64,000 nt of DNA from Caballeronia sp. SBC1 (GTDB lineage Bacteria > Pseudomonadota > Gammaproteobacteria > Burkholderiales > Burkholderiaceae). The DNA lies in assembly GCF_011493005.1 (NCBI RefSeq), contig NZ_CP049156.1:3782001-3846000 (forward strand), in the 5' to 3' direction. The notes below the pieces were generated by a model. It ran no database searches, was not told the DNA's origin, and saw only the letters and a program-made list of their open reading frames with translations. A program made the position numbers and the translations under genes. Below, piece by piece: positions 9,251 to 17,567 of this stretch; the first letter of the stretch is position 1, and the number at the start of each line of letters is the position of its first letter.

Positions 9251-9616
9251 GCGTTCGCACCGGTGGACGGTTTTGGGGTTTTGGTCGGGCGGGAGCGGTG
9301 GTCGGAGTCGATGCCGGGATGCCAGGGTCTTGCGTTAGCGTTCTGAGTCAATGCCGGGTTGTTGCTTTCGGCCTTAGCGGTCTGTATGAGTCGGATTTTC
9401 TCTCTATCACTATTAGCCACTGCGCGTGGCGGCGCGTCATTTCTTTGTCCAAAGCGACAAAGAAACGAAGCAAAGAAAACGCTTTCAGAACGAGGGCACA
9501 TAAGTGTCCACAGCGTGCAGTTCCCGTTCATGGGTACCCCAAAAGCACGGTGCTCGCCAGAACCACGGATGTGTGAACCCCTCCTTCTCCGAACACGGAT
9601 ACCCACACGCTTCGCC
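9247..9616 (-). repeat. Left arm of large inverted repeat (dispersed Burkholderiaceae intergenic element)
   Basis: About 370 bp that recurs as the reverse complement at 9860-10262. The core around 9430-9590 looks well over 90 percent identical to its partner by eye. The core holds a perfect 10-bp hairpin, TTTCTTTGTC-6 nt-GACAAAGAAA, at 9440-9465. The outer part holds about one and a half copies of a 39-bp unit around TGCCGGGTTGNTGCTTTC. The short open frames here are not supported as genes because they follow the repeat and not any protein family. Confidence 0.85.
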
Positions 9617-9859
9617 ACCAGTGACTGAACCTGCCCAAGGTTCACCCCGCGCTATCCGCGGACAACCGCCCTCAAGTAAGTACGCGCAACGGACCTCGCA
9701 GGCAACCCGCCTCCGAACCAGGCCACTCGGATAGATGAGGTTCTACCCACAAAAACAACCGTGCTGACTAGGCAGCTAACCCGCGAACGAGCGGAGCGGA
9801 AAATACCTGTGAGGTCGTGCTGGTTCCTGGGCGACTCGTGCTTGCCCGAGAGCGTTGGG

Positions 9860-10262
9860 GGCGAAGCGTGTGCGTGTAAGGATTCGCGAGAAGGAGGGGT
9901 TCACACATCCGTGGCTCTGGCGAGCACCGTGCTTTTGGGATACCCATGTATCAGAACTGCACGCTGTGGACACTTACGTGCCCTCGTTCTGAAAGCGTTT
10001 TCTTTGCTTCGTTTCTTTGTCGCTTTGGACAAAGAAATGACGTGCCGCCACGCACAGTGGCTAATAGTGATAGAGAAAATAGCTCACTCAAGCGGACCGC
10101 TAACCTTGAAAGCAGCAACCCGGCAATGACCCCGACCACTAACACTGAAAGCACCAACCCGGCATTGACCCAGACCGCTAACCCCGGAACCCCGAAACCC
10201 CGAACCCTGGCATCCCCCACCACCGCCAACCGCCCCCCCAAAAAAACCAGTGCGAACGAAAA
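9860..10262 (+). repeat. Right arm of large inverted repeat, with 39-bp tandem units
   Basis: Inverted copy of 9247-9616. It repeats the hairpin TTTCTTTGTC/GACAAAGAAA (10012-10037) and the boundary motif GTGGCTAATAGTGATA, then carries two clear 39-bp tandem units from about 10100 (ACCGCTAACCTTGAAAGC and ACCACTAACACTGAAAGC, each followed by a CAACCCGGCA core) and a degenerate third. It ends 3 bp before the stop of the MarR-type gene. The ~240 bp between the arms (9617-9859) shows no gene I can support. Confidence 0.85.
10100..10215 (+). repeat. 39-bp imperfect tandem repeat
   Basis: Two neighbouring 39-bp units share the pattern ACCRCTAACNNTGAAAGCA followed by a CAACCCGGCA core; a third, more diverged unit follows and runs into short CCCCGAA repeats. 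The left arm has fewer units, so the copy number differs between arms. There are no unique spacers, so this is not a CRISPR. Confidence 0.75.
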
Positions 10263-10264
10263 CC

Positions 10265-10777
10265 CTATAGCGAGGCTGCGGCCCGTGCCGCCGTATCGTA
10301 GAGACCGGACGCATTTCGCAGCAGCTGCGCCGCCTCGCCTATCTGCTCATTGGTCAGCCCGCTCTCCTTCAATGTGCTGATCAAACAACTCTCCCGCACT
10401 TCACGGTACTTCACGCACATCTCCCGCCCCGCCAGCGTTGCGGAAAAGAACACCTCCTTGCCCACTTTTTCGCTCTTCACATACCCCCGCGCCATCAGCT
10501 TCTTAATGGCATAGCTGGCGACGTGCGTGTCCTCTATATTGAGAACAAAGCAGATATCGGCAATCTTTTTCTTCCGGTCACGATGGCTCACATGATGCAG
10601 CAGCGATACTTCCACCGCCGTCATGTCTTTCGCGCCCGCCGCCGACATGCATCGAACCATCCAGCGGTTGAACGCATTGCTGGCCATGATTAAGCCGTAC
10701 TCAAACTCGGACAGCTCGGCACTCGTTTCCGAGACGAGATGCTCGGACGAAACGATCTTGGTCGGATGACGGGGCAT
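10265..10777 (-). CDS. MarR-type winged-helix regulator, divergent from pxpBCA
   Basis: 170 aa. The middle region (about residues 55-110) has a winged helix-turn-helix pattern: TAVEVSLLHHVSHRDRKKK, IADICFVLNIEDTHVASYAI as the recognition region, then KKLMARGYVKSEKVGKEVFF as the wing. Helical dimerisation segments flank it. It is divergent from the 5-oxoprolinase operon with a 185-bp shared intergenic region that carries a 21-bp near-palindrome. Control of pxpBCA and of itself is inferred from that arrangement. The ligand is unknown; 5-oxoproline is a natural candidate. Confidence 0.82.
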   Translation of the reverse strand: MPRHPTKIVSSEHLVSETSAELSEFEYGLIMASNAFNRWMVRCMSAAGAKDMTAVEVSLLHHVSHRDRKKKIADICFVLNIEDTHVASYAIKKLMARGYVKSEKVGKEVFFSATLAGREMCVKYREVRESCLISTLKESGLTNEQIGEAAQLLRNASGLYDTAARAAASL

Positions 10778-10859
10778 GGATATCTATACGGAACAATATG
10801 TCGGCGAGTGTAGCGTATTGAACGAAATTCACCTCTACGTCTAAATTCTTATTGATAAT

Positions 10860-10880
10860 TTGTCGATAAATTATTGACAA
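10860..10880. promoter_or_regulatory. Candidate operator palindrome for the MarR-type regulator
   Basis: A 21-bp near-perfect inverted repeat with half-site TTGTCRATAA and its mirror TTATTGACAA, centred at 10870. It lies in the AT-rich stretch between the divergent MarR-type gene and pxpB, 82 bp before the pxpB start and 83 bp before the regulator start. Symmetry, size and position fit a MarR-family operator; binding is inferred. Confidence 0.55.
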
Positions 10881-10962
10881 TGTACATTCCCGAGCTAGCG
10901 TCGAGACGGCTTCTTTTTCGCCTTTCGTTCAAGCGCGCGCTCGATTACCGGCAAAACCCAGC

Positions 10963-11616
10963 ATGACACCACCCAAAATTCACCCACTCGGCGACACCGC
11001 GCTTGTTTGCGAAGCGCCGCCGCCCGCCACGCTGGAATGCCAGCGCCGCATATGGGCGCTCGCCGACGCGGCGCGCCTGTGGCCGCACGTCGTGGAAGTT
11101 GTGCCGGGCATGAACAACCTCACGCTCGTCTTCGATCCCCTCCAGGCCGACTCCGCCGGCCTCGCCCTGCAAATGAAAACTGCGTGGGAGCAAGCAGCCG
11201 AAGTCGACGTGGGCACCACCGAAATCAAAATCCCCGTGCGCTACGGCGGCGCTGACGGACCCGACCTTGCGTCGCTGGCGAAGTCGCTGAATCTGAGCAT
11301 CGATGAACTCGTGAAGCGTCACACCCAAGCCGATTACATCGTATTTTTCCTCGGCTTTCAGCCCGGCTTTGCCTACCTCGGCGGCCTCGATCCCACGCTG
11401 CACGCGCCTCGTCATGCCAAACCGCGGCTGGAAGTGCCGGCGGGGTCGGTGGGGATCGGCGGGGAGCAGACGGGCATTTATCCGGCAGTGTCGCCGGGTG
11501 GCTGGCAACTGCTGGGACGCACGGATCTCAAGCTCTTCGATCCCGCCCGCAACCCGCCCACGCTCATGCAGCCCGGCGATCACGTGCGTTTTACCGCGCT
11601 GGAGGTGCTCGCATGA
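10963..11616 (+). CDS. pxpB: 5-oxoprolinase subunit PxpB
   Basis: 217 aa, the KipI-like subunit of the ATP-dependent 5-oxoprolinase PxpABC, which opens 5-oxo-L-proline to L-glutamate. The C-terminal cyclophilin-like part contains FLGFQPGFAYLGGLD and VGIGGEQTGIYPAVSPGGW, the hallmark segments of the family. The N-terminal half has LGDTALVCE. First gene of a rightward operon; its stop overlaps the pxpC start by 4 bp (ATGA). Length matches the family. Confidence 0.94.
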   Translation: MTPPKIHPLGDTALVCEAPPPATLECQRRIWALADAARLWPHVVEVVPGMNNLTLVFDPLQADSAGLALQMKTAWEQAAEVDVGTTEIKIPVRYGGADGPDLASLAKSLNLSIDELVKRHTQADYIVFFLGFQPGFAYLGGLDPTLHAPRHAKPRLEVPAGSVGIGGEQTGIYPAVSPGGWQLLGRTDLKLFDPARNPPTLMQPGDHVRFTALEVLA

Positions 11617-12644
11617 TCGACGTTATTCGCGCCGGCATGCTCTCCTCCGTGCAGGATCTCGGCCGCACGGGGTATAGGCACCTGGGTGTCAGTTCGGGCG
11701 GCGCACTCGACGCGCTGTCGCTGGAAATCGGCAACCGGATCGTGGGCAACAAGCCCGACGCGGCAGGCATTGAACTGACGCTCGGACCCACCACCCTGCG
11801 CTTCACGCGCGCCACGCGCGTGGCGATCACCGGCACGGATTTCGCTGCAACGCTGGACGACAAACCCGTCTACTCTTGGTGGAGCCTGCCGGTGCAGGCC
11901 GGCCAGGAACTGACGCTGCGCGGCGCCAAGCACGGCATGCGCGGTTATGTGTGCGTGGCTGGCGGTATCGATGTCCTGCCCATGCTCGGTTCCCGCAGCA
12001 CCGACCTCGGCGCGTGTTTTGGCGGTCTCGGCGGCCGTGCGTTACGCGACGGCGACCGTCTGGCTACCGGCGTGCCGCAGCCGAACAAGAGCGCGGTGTT
12101 TTCATCGGCGGGAACGGCCTTTGGCGTGAAAGCGCCCGCGTGGTGCAAGTTCGTTTATGTAGAAGAACCCGTGCGACGCGGCAAGCACACGCCGGGCAAT
12201 TCATGGTCGCTGCCAATCCGCGTCCTGCGCGGTCCCGAATACGAGACTTTCACGCAGACCGCTCAGCGCGACTTCTGGAACGAGGAGTGGACGATCACGC
12301 CGAACAGTAACCGCATGGGTTTCCGGCTTGCCGGCACGGTGCTGGAACGCGGCGATAAAGCCGACCTGCTGTCCCACGCCGTGTTGCCCGGCACGATTCA
12401 AGTACCGCCGAACGGTCAGCCAATCGTGCTGATGGGCGATGCCCAGACCACGGGCGGTTATCCAAAAATAGGTTCGGTTATCAAGGCCGACTTGTGGAAG
12501 CTCGCGCAAGCGCGGCTCAACAGCGGTGTGCGCTTTATCGAAACAACGGTGGAAGCCGCGCGTCACGCGCTGGCGGAAGAGCGCATGTATGTGAAACAGG
12601 TCGAATCGGCTATCGCGATGCACGCGGAACGTCTCGACCGGTAA
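11613..12644 (+). CDS. pxpC: 5-oxoprolinase subunit PxpC (biotin-dependent carboxyltransferase-like fold)
   Basis: 343 aa KipA-like subunit. The start [20 protein letters not shown] and later [17 protein letters not shown] are typical of the family; NRMGFRLAG and [19 protein letters not shown] follow in the expected order. It works with PxpB and PxpA as one enzyme. It overlaps pxpB by 4 bp and is followed by pxpA after 17 bp, with an AGGGAACGAAG ribosome-binding region before pxpA. Confidence 0.94.
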   Translation: MIDVIRAGMLSSVQDLGRTGYRHLGVSSGGALDALSLEIGNRIVGNKPDAAGIELTLGPTTLRFTRATRVAITGTDFAATLDDKPVYSWWSLPVQAGQELTLRGAKHGMRGYVCVAGGIDVLPMLGSRSTDLGACFGGLGGRALRDGDRLATGVPQPNKSAVFSSAGTAFGVKAPAWCKFVYVEEPVRRGKHTPGNSWSLPIRVLRGPEYETFTQTAQRDFWNEEWTITPNSNRMGFRLAGTVLERGDKADLLSHAVLPGTIQVPPNGQPIVLMGDAQTTGGYPKIGSVIKADLWKLAQARLNSGVRFIETTVEAARHALAEERMYVKQVESAIAMHAERLDR

Positions 12645-12661
12645 GTGAACAGGGAACGAAG

Positions 12662-13414
12662 ATGGAAATCGATCTGAACGCCGATCTCGGCGAAGGCATG
12701 GGCACCGACGAAGCACTGCTCGATCTCGTGAGCTCCGCGAATATTGCTTGCGGCTGGCACGCGGGCGGAGCAACCGCCATGCGTGATTGCGTGCGCTGGG
12801 CGGTCGCGAAGGGTGTCGCCATTGGCGCGCATCCGAGTTTCAACGATCCCGCGAATTTCGGCAGGAAGGAGATGGATCTTCCCGCATCGGAAATTTACGC
12901 GGGCGTGTTGTATCAGCTGGGCGCGCTGGCCGCGATCGTAAAGGCCGAAGGCGGTCGCATGTCGCACGTGAAGCCGCACGGCGCGCTTTATAACCAGGCC
13001 GCGAAGAATCCGGAGATCGCCGAGGCAATCGTCGCGGCCATTCGCGATTTCGATCCTTCTTTGCTCGTGTTCGGGCTGGCGAACAGCAATCTAGTCGATG
13101 CCGCGCGCAAGGCGAACATGGTGGCGATCGAAGAGGTGTTCGCCGACCGCGGATACCGTGCAGATGGCTCGCTCGTCCCGCGCAAGGACCCCGGCGCGTT
13201 GCTCGAAGACGAGGAAGCCGTGCTCACCCGCACGCTGGAAATGGCAATGGAGCATCGCGTCCAGGCAGTCAGCGGGGAGTGGGTGCCGATCAATGCGCAG
13301 ACGGTTTGTCTTCACGGCGACGGCGCGCACGCGCTCGCATTCGCCCGGCGGATTCGCGGGGCGCTTGAAACTGCGGGTATCGAAGTTCGCGCTGCGCACG
13401 CGGCCGAGGTTTGA
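12662..13414 (+). CDS. pxpA: 5-oxoprolinase subunit PxpA (LamB/YcsF family)
   Basis: 250 aa. Starts [12 protein letters not shown] and continues with [41 protein letters not shown] and [12 protein letters not shown], the ordered conserved blocks of the YcsF/LamB family with their acidic and histidine residues. I chose the ATG at 12662; an upstream extension in the same frame overlaps pxpC and has no family similarity. Third subunit gene in the operon; the transporter-like genes follow after a 248-bp spacer. Confidence 0.95.
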   Translation: MEIDLNADLGEGMGTDEALLDLVSSANIACGWHAGGATAMRDCVRWAVAKGVAIGAHPSFNDPANFGRKEMDLPASEIYAGVLYQLGALAAIVKAEGGRMSHVKPHGALYNQAAKNPEIAEAIVAAIRDFDPSLLVFGLANSNLVDAARKANMVAIEEVFADRGYRADGSLVPRKDPGALLEDEEAVLTRTLEMAMEHRVQAVSGEWVPINAQTVCLHGDGAHALAFARRIRGALETAGIEVRAAHAAEV

Positions 13415-13662
13415 TGAGGGGTCTCTAGCGGTTTTTTGCCTCAATCGAACGGCTGACTCGCCGCCGCTTGCGCCAAGTCACGCAGCGAGTCGAACGGACA
13501 CCTCAAGGAACCTGAATGCCTCGCGAATTGGCGGGGCGTTTTCGTAAGCGGCCGCCAGAGCCGTTTTATCAAGCCAATGGAACGGCCCGCTCGAAGCAAG
13601 CGGTCCGTCCAGCGGTGGAAGAAGCCCTTACCGGGGCGTTACCCCGACCACTTGGAGATCTT
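13415..13662 (+). other. 248-bp intra-operon spacer with inverted repeats
   Basis: Non-coding stretch between pxpA and DUF969. It contains the hairpin GACTCGC (13455-13461)/GCGAGTC (13485-13491), flanked on both sides by CGAACGG, and further GC-rich complementary blocks (around 13540-13625). A TTGGAGATCTT ribosome-binding region precedes the next start. It matches no riboswitch class I recognise. It may be a processing, attenuation or internal promoter region. Confidence 0.4.
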
Positions 13663-14382
13663 ATGGGAACCGCTGTCAACCTATGGCCACTGATAGGTGT
13701 GGCCGTCATCATCGTGGGGTTTATCCTGCGCTTCAATCCGATGCTGATCGTGGCCGCCGCAGGCATCATCACCGGCCTGGCGGCGCATTTCCCCATCGAT
13801 CGCATCCTCACCGCGATCGGTACGGGCTTCCTCAAGACGCGCAACATCCCACTCATCATTTTGCTGCCGCTGGCTGTGATCGGTTTGCTGGAACGGCACG
13901 GTCTGCGTGAACGCGCGCAAATCTGGATTTCGGGCATCAAGGCGGCAACCGTGGGACGTCTGCTGATCGTCTATTTGCTGATTCGCGAGTTGACGGCGGC
14001 AGTCGGGTTGACCGGTCTCGGCGGACATCCGCAAATGGTGCGGCCGCTGCTCGCGCCCATGGCCGAAGGCGCAGCGGAAGCACGCTTCGGCAAGCTCTCC
14101 GATGAAACCCGCTTCAAGCTGCGCGCGTATTCCGCCGCGACCGATAACGTCGGCCTGTTCTTCGGCGAAGACATCTTCGTCGCGTTCGGCGCGATTGTAT
14201 TGATGACAACCTTCCTCAAGGAAGCCGGGATCGTGGTCGAACCGCTGCACGTCGCCGTCTGGGGCATCCCCACCGCGATCTGCGCCTTCCTGATTCACGG
14301 CTTCCGCTTGTGGCTGCTCGATCGACGGCTGAATCGCGAACTCGGCGCGTTGACCAAAAACGTTCGCGGAGAAACCGCATGA
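13663..14382 (+). CDS. DUF969-family inner-membrane protein (putative 5-oxoproline permease component)
   Basis: 239 aa with about six hydrophobic helices (for example VNLWPLIGVAVIIVGFIL and LIILLPLAVIGLL). The motif TGLGGHPQMVRPLLAPMAEG is typical of DUF969. It overlaps DUF979 by 4 bp and follows pxpBCA. In many genomes DUF969 and DUF979 pairs sit with oxoprolinase or pyroglutamyl-peptidase genes, and a role in 5-oxoproline or related uptake is inferred from this. Start chosen at ATG 13663 after GGAG at 13654-13657. Confidence 0.85.
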   Translation: MGTAVNLWPLIGVAVIIVGFILRFNPMLIVAAAGIITGLAAHFPIDRILTAIGTGFLKTRNIPLIILLPLAVIGLLERHGLRERAQIWISGIKAATVGRLLIVYLLIRELTAAVGLTGLGGHPQMVRPLLAPMAEGAAEARFGKLSDETRFKLRAYSAATDNVGLFFGEDIFVAFGAIVLMTTFLKEAGIVVEPLHVAVWGIPTAICAFLIHGFRLWLLDRRLNRELGALTKNVRGETA

Positions 14383-15335
14383 CACTCACGCTCAACTATC
14401 TGTTCTATCTGCTGGGCATCGTGCTGGTGGTTGTCGCCGGGATGATCTACGTCGACAAGAAGCATCCGCGCCGCTTTTCCACGGGAACGTTCTGGCTCGT
14501 GTATGCGCTGATATTCCTGGTCGGCGACTGGCTGCCGGCCAATGTAGTCGGCGTGCTGGTGATTGCCATGGCCTTGATAGCAGGCTTTGGCGGCGTCACG
14601 GCCGGCAAGCCGAAAATGCTGTCCGATGAAGCGCGCCGCAACAGCGCCATGCGTCTTGGCAACAAGCTGTTCGTGCCGGCGTTGACCATTCCTGTGGTGA
14701 CAGTGGTCTTGACGCTGGGAGCCAGTTACCTGGTGTTCGGCGGCAAGCCGCTGCTCGATCCGAAGAACGTCACGCTGATGGGTTTTGGCATCGGTTGTAT
14801 CGTCGCGCTGGGCGTGGCCTGCGTGATGACGCGTGACACCGTCGGGCAATCGATGAAAGAAACGCGCCGGCTAGTCGACGCGCTTTCGTGGGCCGCCGTG
14901 CTTCCGCAAATGCTGGGCATGCTGGGTCTGGTGTTCTCGGACGCGGGCGTGGGCAAGGCGGTGGCGCACGTGACCACGGCCTATGTGAATCTCGACTACC
15001 GGCTGGTCGCGGTGGCCGTGTATTGCATCGGCATGGCGCTCTTCACGATGGTCATGGGCAACGGCTTCGCGGCGTTCCCGGTGATGACTGGCGGCGTGGG
15101 CGTGCCGATCCTGGTCGGCGTGTTCCACGGCAATCCGGCAACCATGGTCGCAATCGGCATGTTTTCCGGCTACTGCGGCACGCTCATGACGCCAATGGCC
15201 GCGAACTTCAACATGGTGCCGGCCGCGCTGCTCGAATTACCCGATAAAAACGCGGTGATCAAAGTCCAGATTCCGACGGCGCTGTCGATGCTGGTGGTGA
15301 ATATCTTCTTGTTGAACTGGCTGATGTTTCTTTGA
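14379..15335 (+). CDS. DUF979-family inner-membrane protein, partner of DUF969
   Basis: 318 aa with about nine predicted membrane helices. Conserved-looking blocks include GFGGVTAGKPKMLSDEARRN, VMGNGFAAFPVMTGGVGVP and SGYCGTLMTPMAANFNMVPA, the latter typical of DUF979 and ion-transporter-like folds. It starts at ATG 14379 inside the DUF969 stop. The pair probably forms one transporter; the substrate (5-oxoproline) is inferred from the operon. No pcp gene follows. Confidence 0.85.
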   Translation: MTLTLNYLFYLLGIVLVVVAGMIYVDKKHPRRFSTGTFWLVYALIFLVGDWLPANVVGVLVIAMALIAGFGGVTAGKPKMLSDEARRNSAMRLGNKLFVPALTIPVVTVVLTLGASYLVFGGKPLLDPKNVTLMGFGIGCIVALGVACVMTRDTVGQSMKETRRLVDALSWAAVLPQMLGMLGLVFSDAGVGKAVAHVTTAYVNLDYRLVAVAVYCIGMALFTMVMGNGFAAFPVMTGGVGVPILVGVFHGNPATMVAIGMFSGYCGTLMTPMAANFNMVPAALLELPDKNAVIKVQIPTALSMLVVNIFLLNWLMFL

Positions 15336-15414
15336 GCTAATGCGATTGCGACTCGGCCGGCTTGAAGATCTGACGACTCAAGCGGGCCGCGCAATCGCCC
15401 TGATTCCCTCGGGC

Positions 15415-16422
15415 TCAGCGAAGCCAAACGGCGCCTTCCAACAGTGCTGTGCAGAGAGTCACCCACACGGCAAGCATCCGAAGACGCTGTTGACCTAACC
15501 TGAATAGGTTGGTTGTGACGAGATCGATCGAAACGGGAATCCACATCGCGATAACGGCCAACGGGGTGAGGCTGATTAAGCTTGCCGCGACTGGAAGCGC
15601 AAACGCAAGCATTCCAACGGTCCGGCGCAACACGTCATCGAAGCGTGCAATGCGCATCAGGTACGGGTACACGAGCGAATAGCCGGAGCGCACCAATCGC
15701 TCGACAACCGCAAGCGCTGGCGACGCCGCCGCGATGTTCGAGACAATAGACGCCTGCATAAAAAAGAGTCCCGCGCTGGCCACGGGCAAAAACAGAAAAA
15801 CATCGAGCGTTGAACCGCCAGTCCCGACGCCGCGCGCTAGTTCACGACCCAACGGTTGCCTTGCCCAGTCGTCGAAGTGAAACAGGTAAAGCGCGAGCGC
15901 GTAGAGAATGCCGGGAGCGAAGTACACCGCGAATGTCATGAATGGTGAAAGCGTCACGCCAATGCACACCGCGCAAGCAAGCAGCCGGGCGCCGACGAGC
16001 AAGACGACTGCCCGCTTTTTCGCCCCGAAAACGACCGGGAAATGCGCGGGCGTCAACAACGACGGCGCCACGCCGATCACCCATTTCCATTCCATCCATC
16101 CACAGGACGCGACCAGCGTCATCGCGAAAAGCACCGCCGCGCGCGCGGCAACGAGCGTGCGCGCCTTCACGGCCGACTGGAAGCCGATCCTGAACGCGAT
16201 CGTCGCGAAAGTTGTCCCAAAGAACGCGGATGCCGTTTCGACGAACGCGATATGTGCGAGCGCCCCGTGTAGCGCGAACGCGCCAAACACCGCGAAGAGC
16301 ACCTGACCCGACAGCCAGTTACCCACCTGGAACAGCAGCAGGTCGCTGTGAGACCGTATTGCTTTCGCCGATACCGCACGCAGCAACCCGTTCACTTCGC
16401 CGCACCGATGCGGCGCACGCAA
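15415..16422 (-). CDS. Multi-helix membrane protein, probable Wzx-type polysaccharide flippase (short)
   Basis: 335 aa, almost entirely hydrophobic, with roughly ten predicted helices and charged loops such as GAKKRAV and RLVRSGYSLVYPYLMRIARF. Last gene of the exopolysaccharide operon, overlapping the polymerase by 31 bp. Position suggests the Und-PP-oligosaccharide flippase, which every Wzy-dependent pathway needs and which no other gene here supplies. It is shorter than usual Wzx proteins (400-480 aa, 12-14 helices), so it could be a divergent or shortened form. Assignment rests on context and topology. Confidence 0.6.
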   Translation of the reverse strand: MRAPHRCGEVNGLLRAVSAKAIRSHSDLLLFQVGNWLSGQVLFAVFGAFALHGALAHIAFVETASAFFGTTFATIAFRIGFQSAVKARTLVAARAAVLFAMTLVASCGWMEWKWVIGVAPSLLTPAHFPVVFGAKKRAVVLLVGARLLACAVCIGVTLSPFMTFAVYFAPGILYALALYLFHFDDWARQPLGRELARGVGTGGSTLDVFLFLPVASAGLFFMQASIVSNIAAASPALAVVERLVRSGYSLVYPYLMRIARFDDVLRRTVGMLAFALPVAASLISLTPLAVIAMWIPVSIDLVTTNLFRLGQQRLRMLAVWVTLCTALLEGAVWLR

Positions 16423-17567
16423 TACAACATAAAGCCGCAGATGATCGTAAGAACGGCGATCCTGTCGATGAGATACGTAAAGCTGGTTCGCGGCAGAAAC
16501 ACAATCTTGCTGACAATATCAAACAGCGCCAGCGAGAGCAGCACCGGCAATCGATACAAGCTGCGTGCGCAGGCCAGCAACGCGCCAATCACGATCGAGC
16601 CGGCGACGAGTGCCGCCATGCCACCGAGCACCAGCAAGTCCGCGACATAGACCGACCCGGGCCCTGTCAGCGAATAGAAGCCGATGCCCTCCAGCTCAGC
16701 GAATGCCCGGTCAAGCGTAAGGGGAGCGCCTTCCTGCCCCCAGATATCAATGCGCTCTTCCGCGGACAGCAAGTTCGGAGCAAACGGTCCGACCAGACCG
16801 GTCATCAGAAAATTGACGTTGGGATAGGCCTGTTCCACGTCTTCGACCTGCCCCACAAGATGCACCGGACCGCCTCCCGCGATGAAACGCAAGACACTCT
16901 CTGTGCCCTGGCCTCCCACGTCGTCGCCGCGAAGCCATGGTAGTACGAAATAGATGCAACCTGCGCCCAGGACGATGATCAGCACATGCCGCATCCGCAC
17001 CATGACATTGCCGCCCACGAGCAGCGCGAAGACGAACGGCAGCATTGCCTGGCCGACGAAAAAACGGCCCCAGTGCGTCGCGATCAAAAGACGCGGCAGC
17101 AACACCGCTAGCGACAGCAGCAAGAAACGCCGGGACTTCACCTCTTTTTCGTCGACGAATCGAAGGTAAAAGAAGAACGTATAAAGATGCGCGTACAAGA
17201 AAATCTGGAAAACGTACGGCATGCTGTCGCCTTCGCCGTATTCGGTGCCCCAGCGCATGCCGATGAAAGCCACGGCGAGCAACATGCAAACAGGCGCGAG
17301 ATAACCGATGACCCGCGCTGACAAGCGGAGTGCCACATCGCGATCGGCGGGTGGCCGCGTGTCGGCGGCCGTCCTGCCCAACCAGGCGGCAGCGAGCAAA
17401 TAGCTCACGGCAACCACGCAAGCCGACAGTGCCAGGTAGCCGTATACGGCGTCGTCCTGGTACGTGTTGAAGTACACGATACGGATACCTTCCGGAACGA
17501 CCCAGAAGGCCGCGACACCAATCAAGAAGATGAAAAGAGGATCAACGATCCGTGAACCCTTGATCAC
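16392..17567 (-). CDS. Wzy-like O-antigen/exopolysaccharide repeat-unit polymerase
   Basis: 391 aa from a GTG at 17567 that overlaps the stop of the upstream glycosyltransferase as GTGA. About ten to eleven hydrophobic helices are visible with a large periplasmic loop after PWLRGDD (about residues 215-300), the topology of Wzy polymerases (oligosaccharide repeat unit polymerase group). It joins lipid-linked repeat units in the periplasm. A longer frame upstream of 17567 runs antisense to the glycosyltransferase and has no similarity. Sequence families of Wzy are very divergent, so topology and context carry the call. Confidence 0.72.
   Translation of the reverse strand: MIKGSRIVDPLFIFLIGVAAFWVVPEGIRIVYFNTYQDDAVYGYLALSACVVAVSYLLAAAWLGRTAADTRPPADRDVALRLSARVIGYLAPVCMLLAVAFIGMRWGTEYGEGDSMPYVFQIFLYAHLYTFFFYLRFVDEKEVKSRRFLLLSLAVLLPRLLIATHWGRFFVGQAMLPFVFALLVGGNVMVRMRHVLIIVLGAGCIYFVLPWLRGDDVGGQGTESVLRFIAGGGPVHLVGQVEDVEQAYPNVNFLMTGLVGPFAPNLLSAEERIDIWGQEGAPLTLDRAFAELEGIGFYSLTGPGSVYVADLLVLGGMAALVAGSIVIGALLACARSLYRLPVLLSLALFDIVSKIVFLPRTSFTYLIDRIAVLTIICGFMLYCVRRIGAAK

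Noticed and set aside
10100..10215. 39-bp units as a CRISPR array
   Set aside because: Units are contiguous, without unique spacers, and no cas genes are present.
9247..10241. Several 60-140 codon frames in the inverted repeat
   Set aside because: They occur in both arms in mirrored form, lack ribosome-binding sites and follow the repeat. Treated as non-coding.
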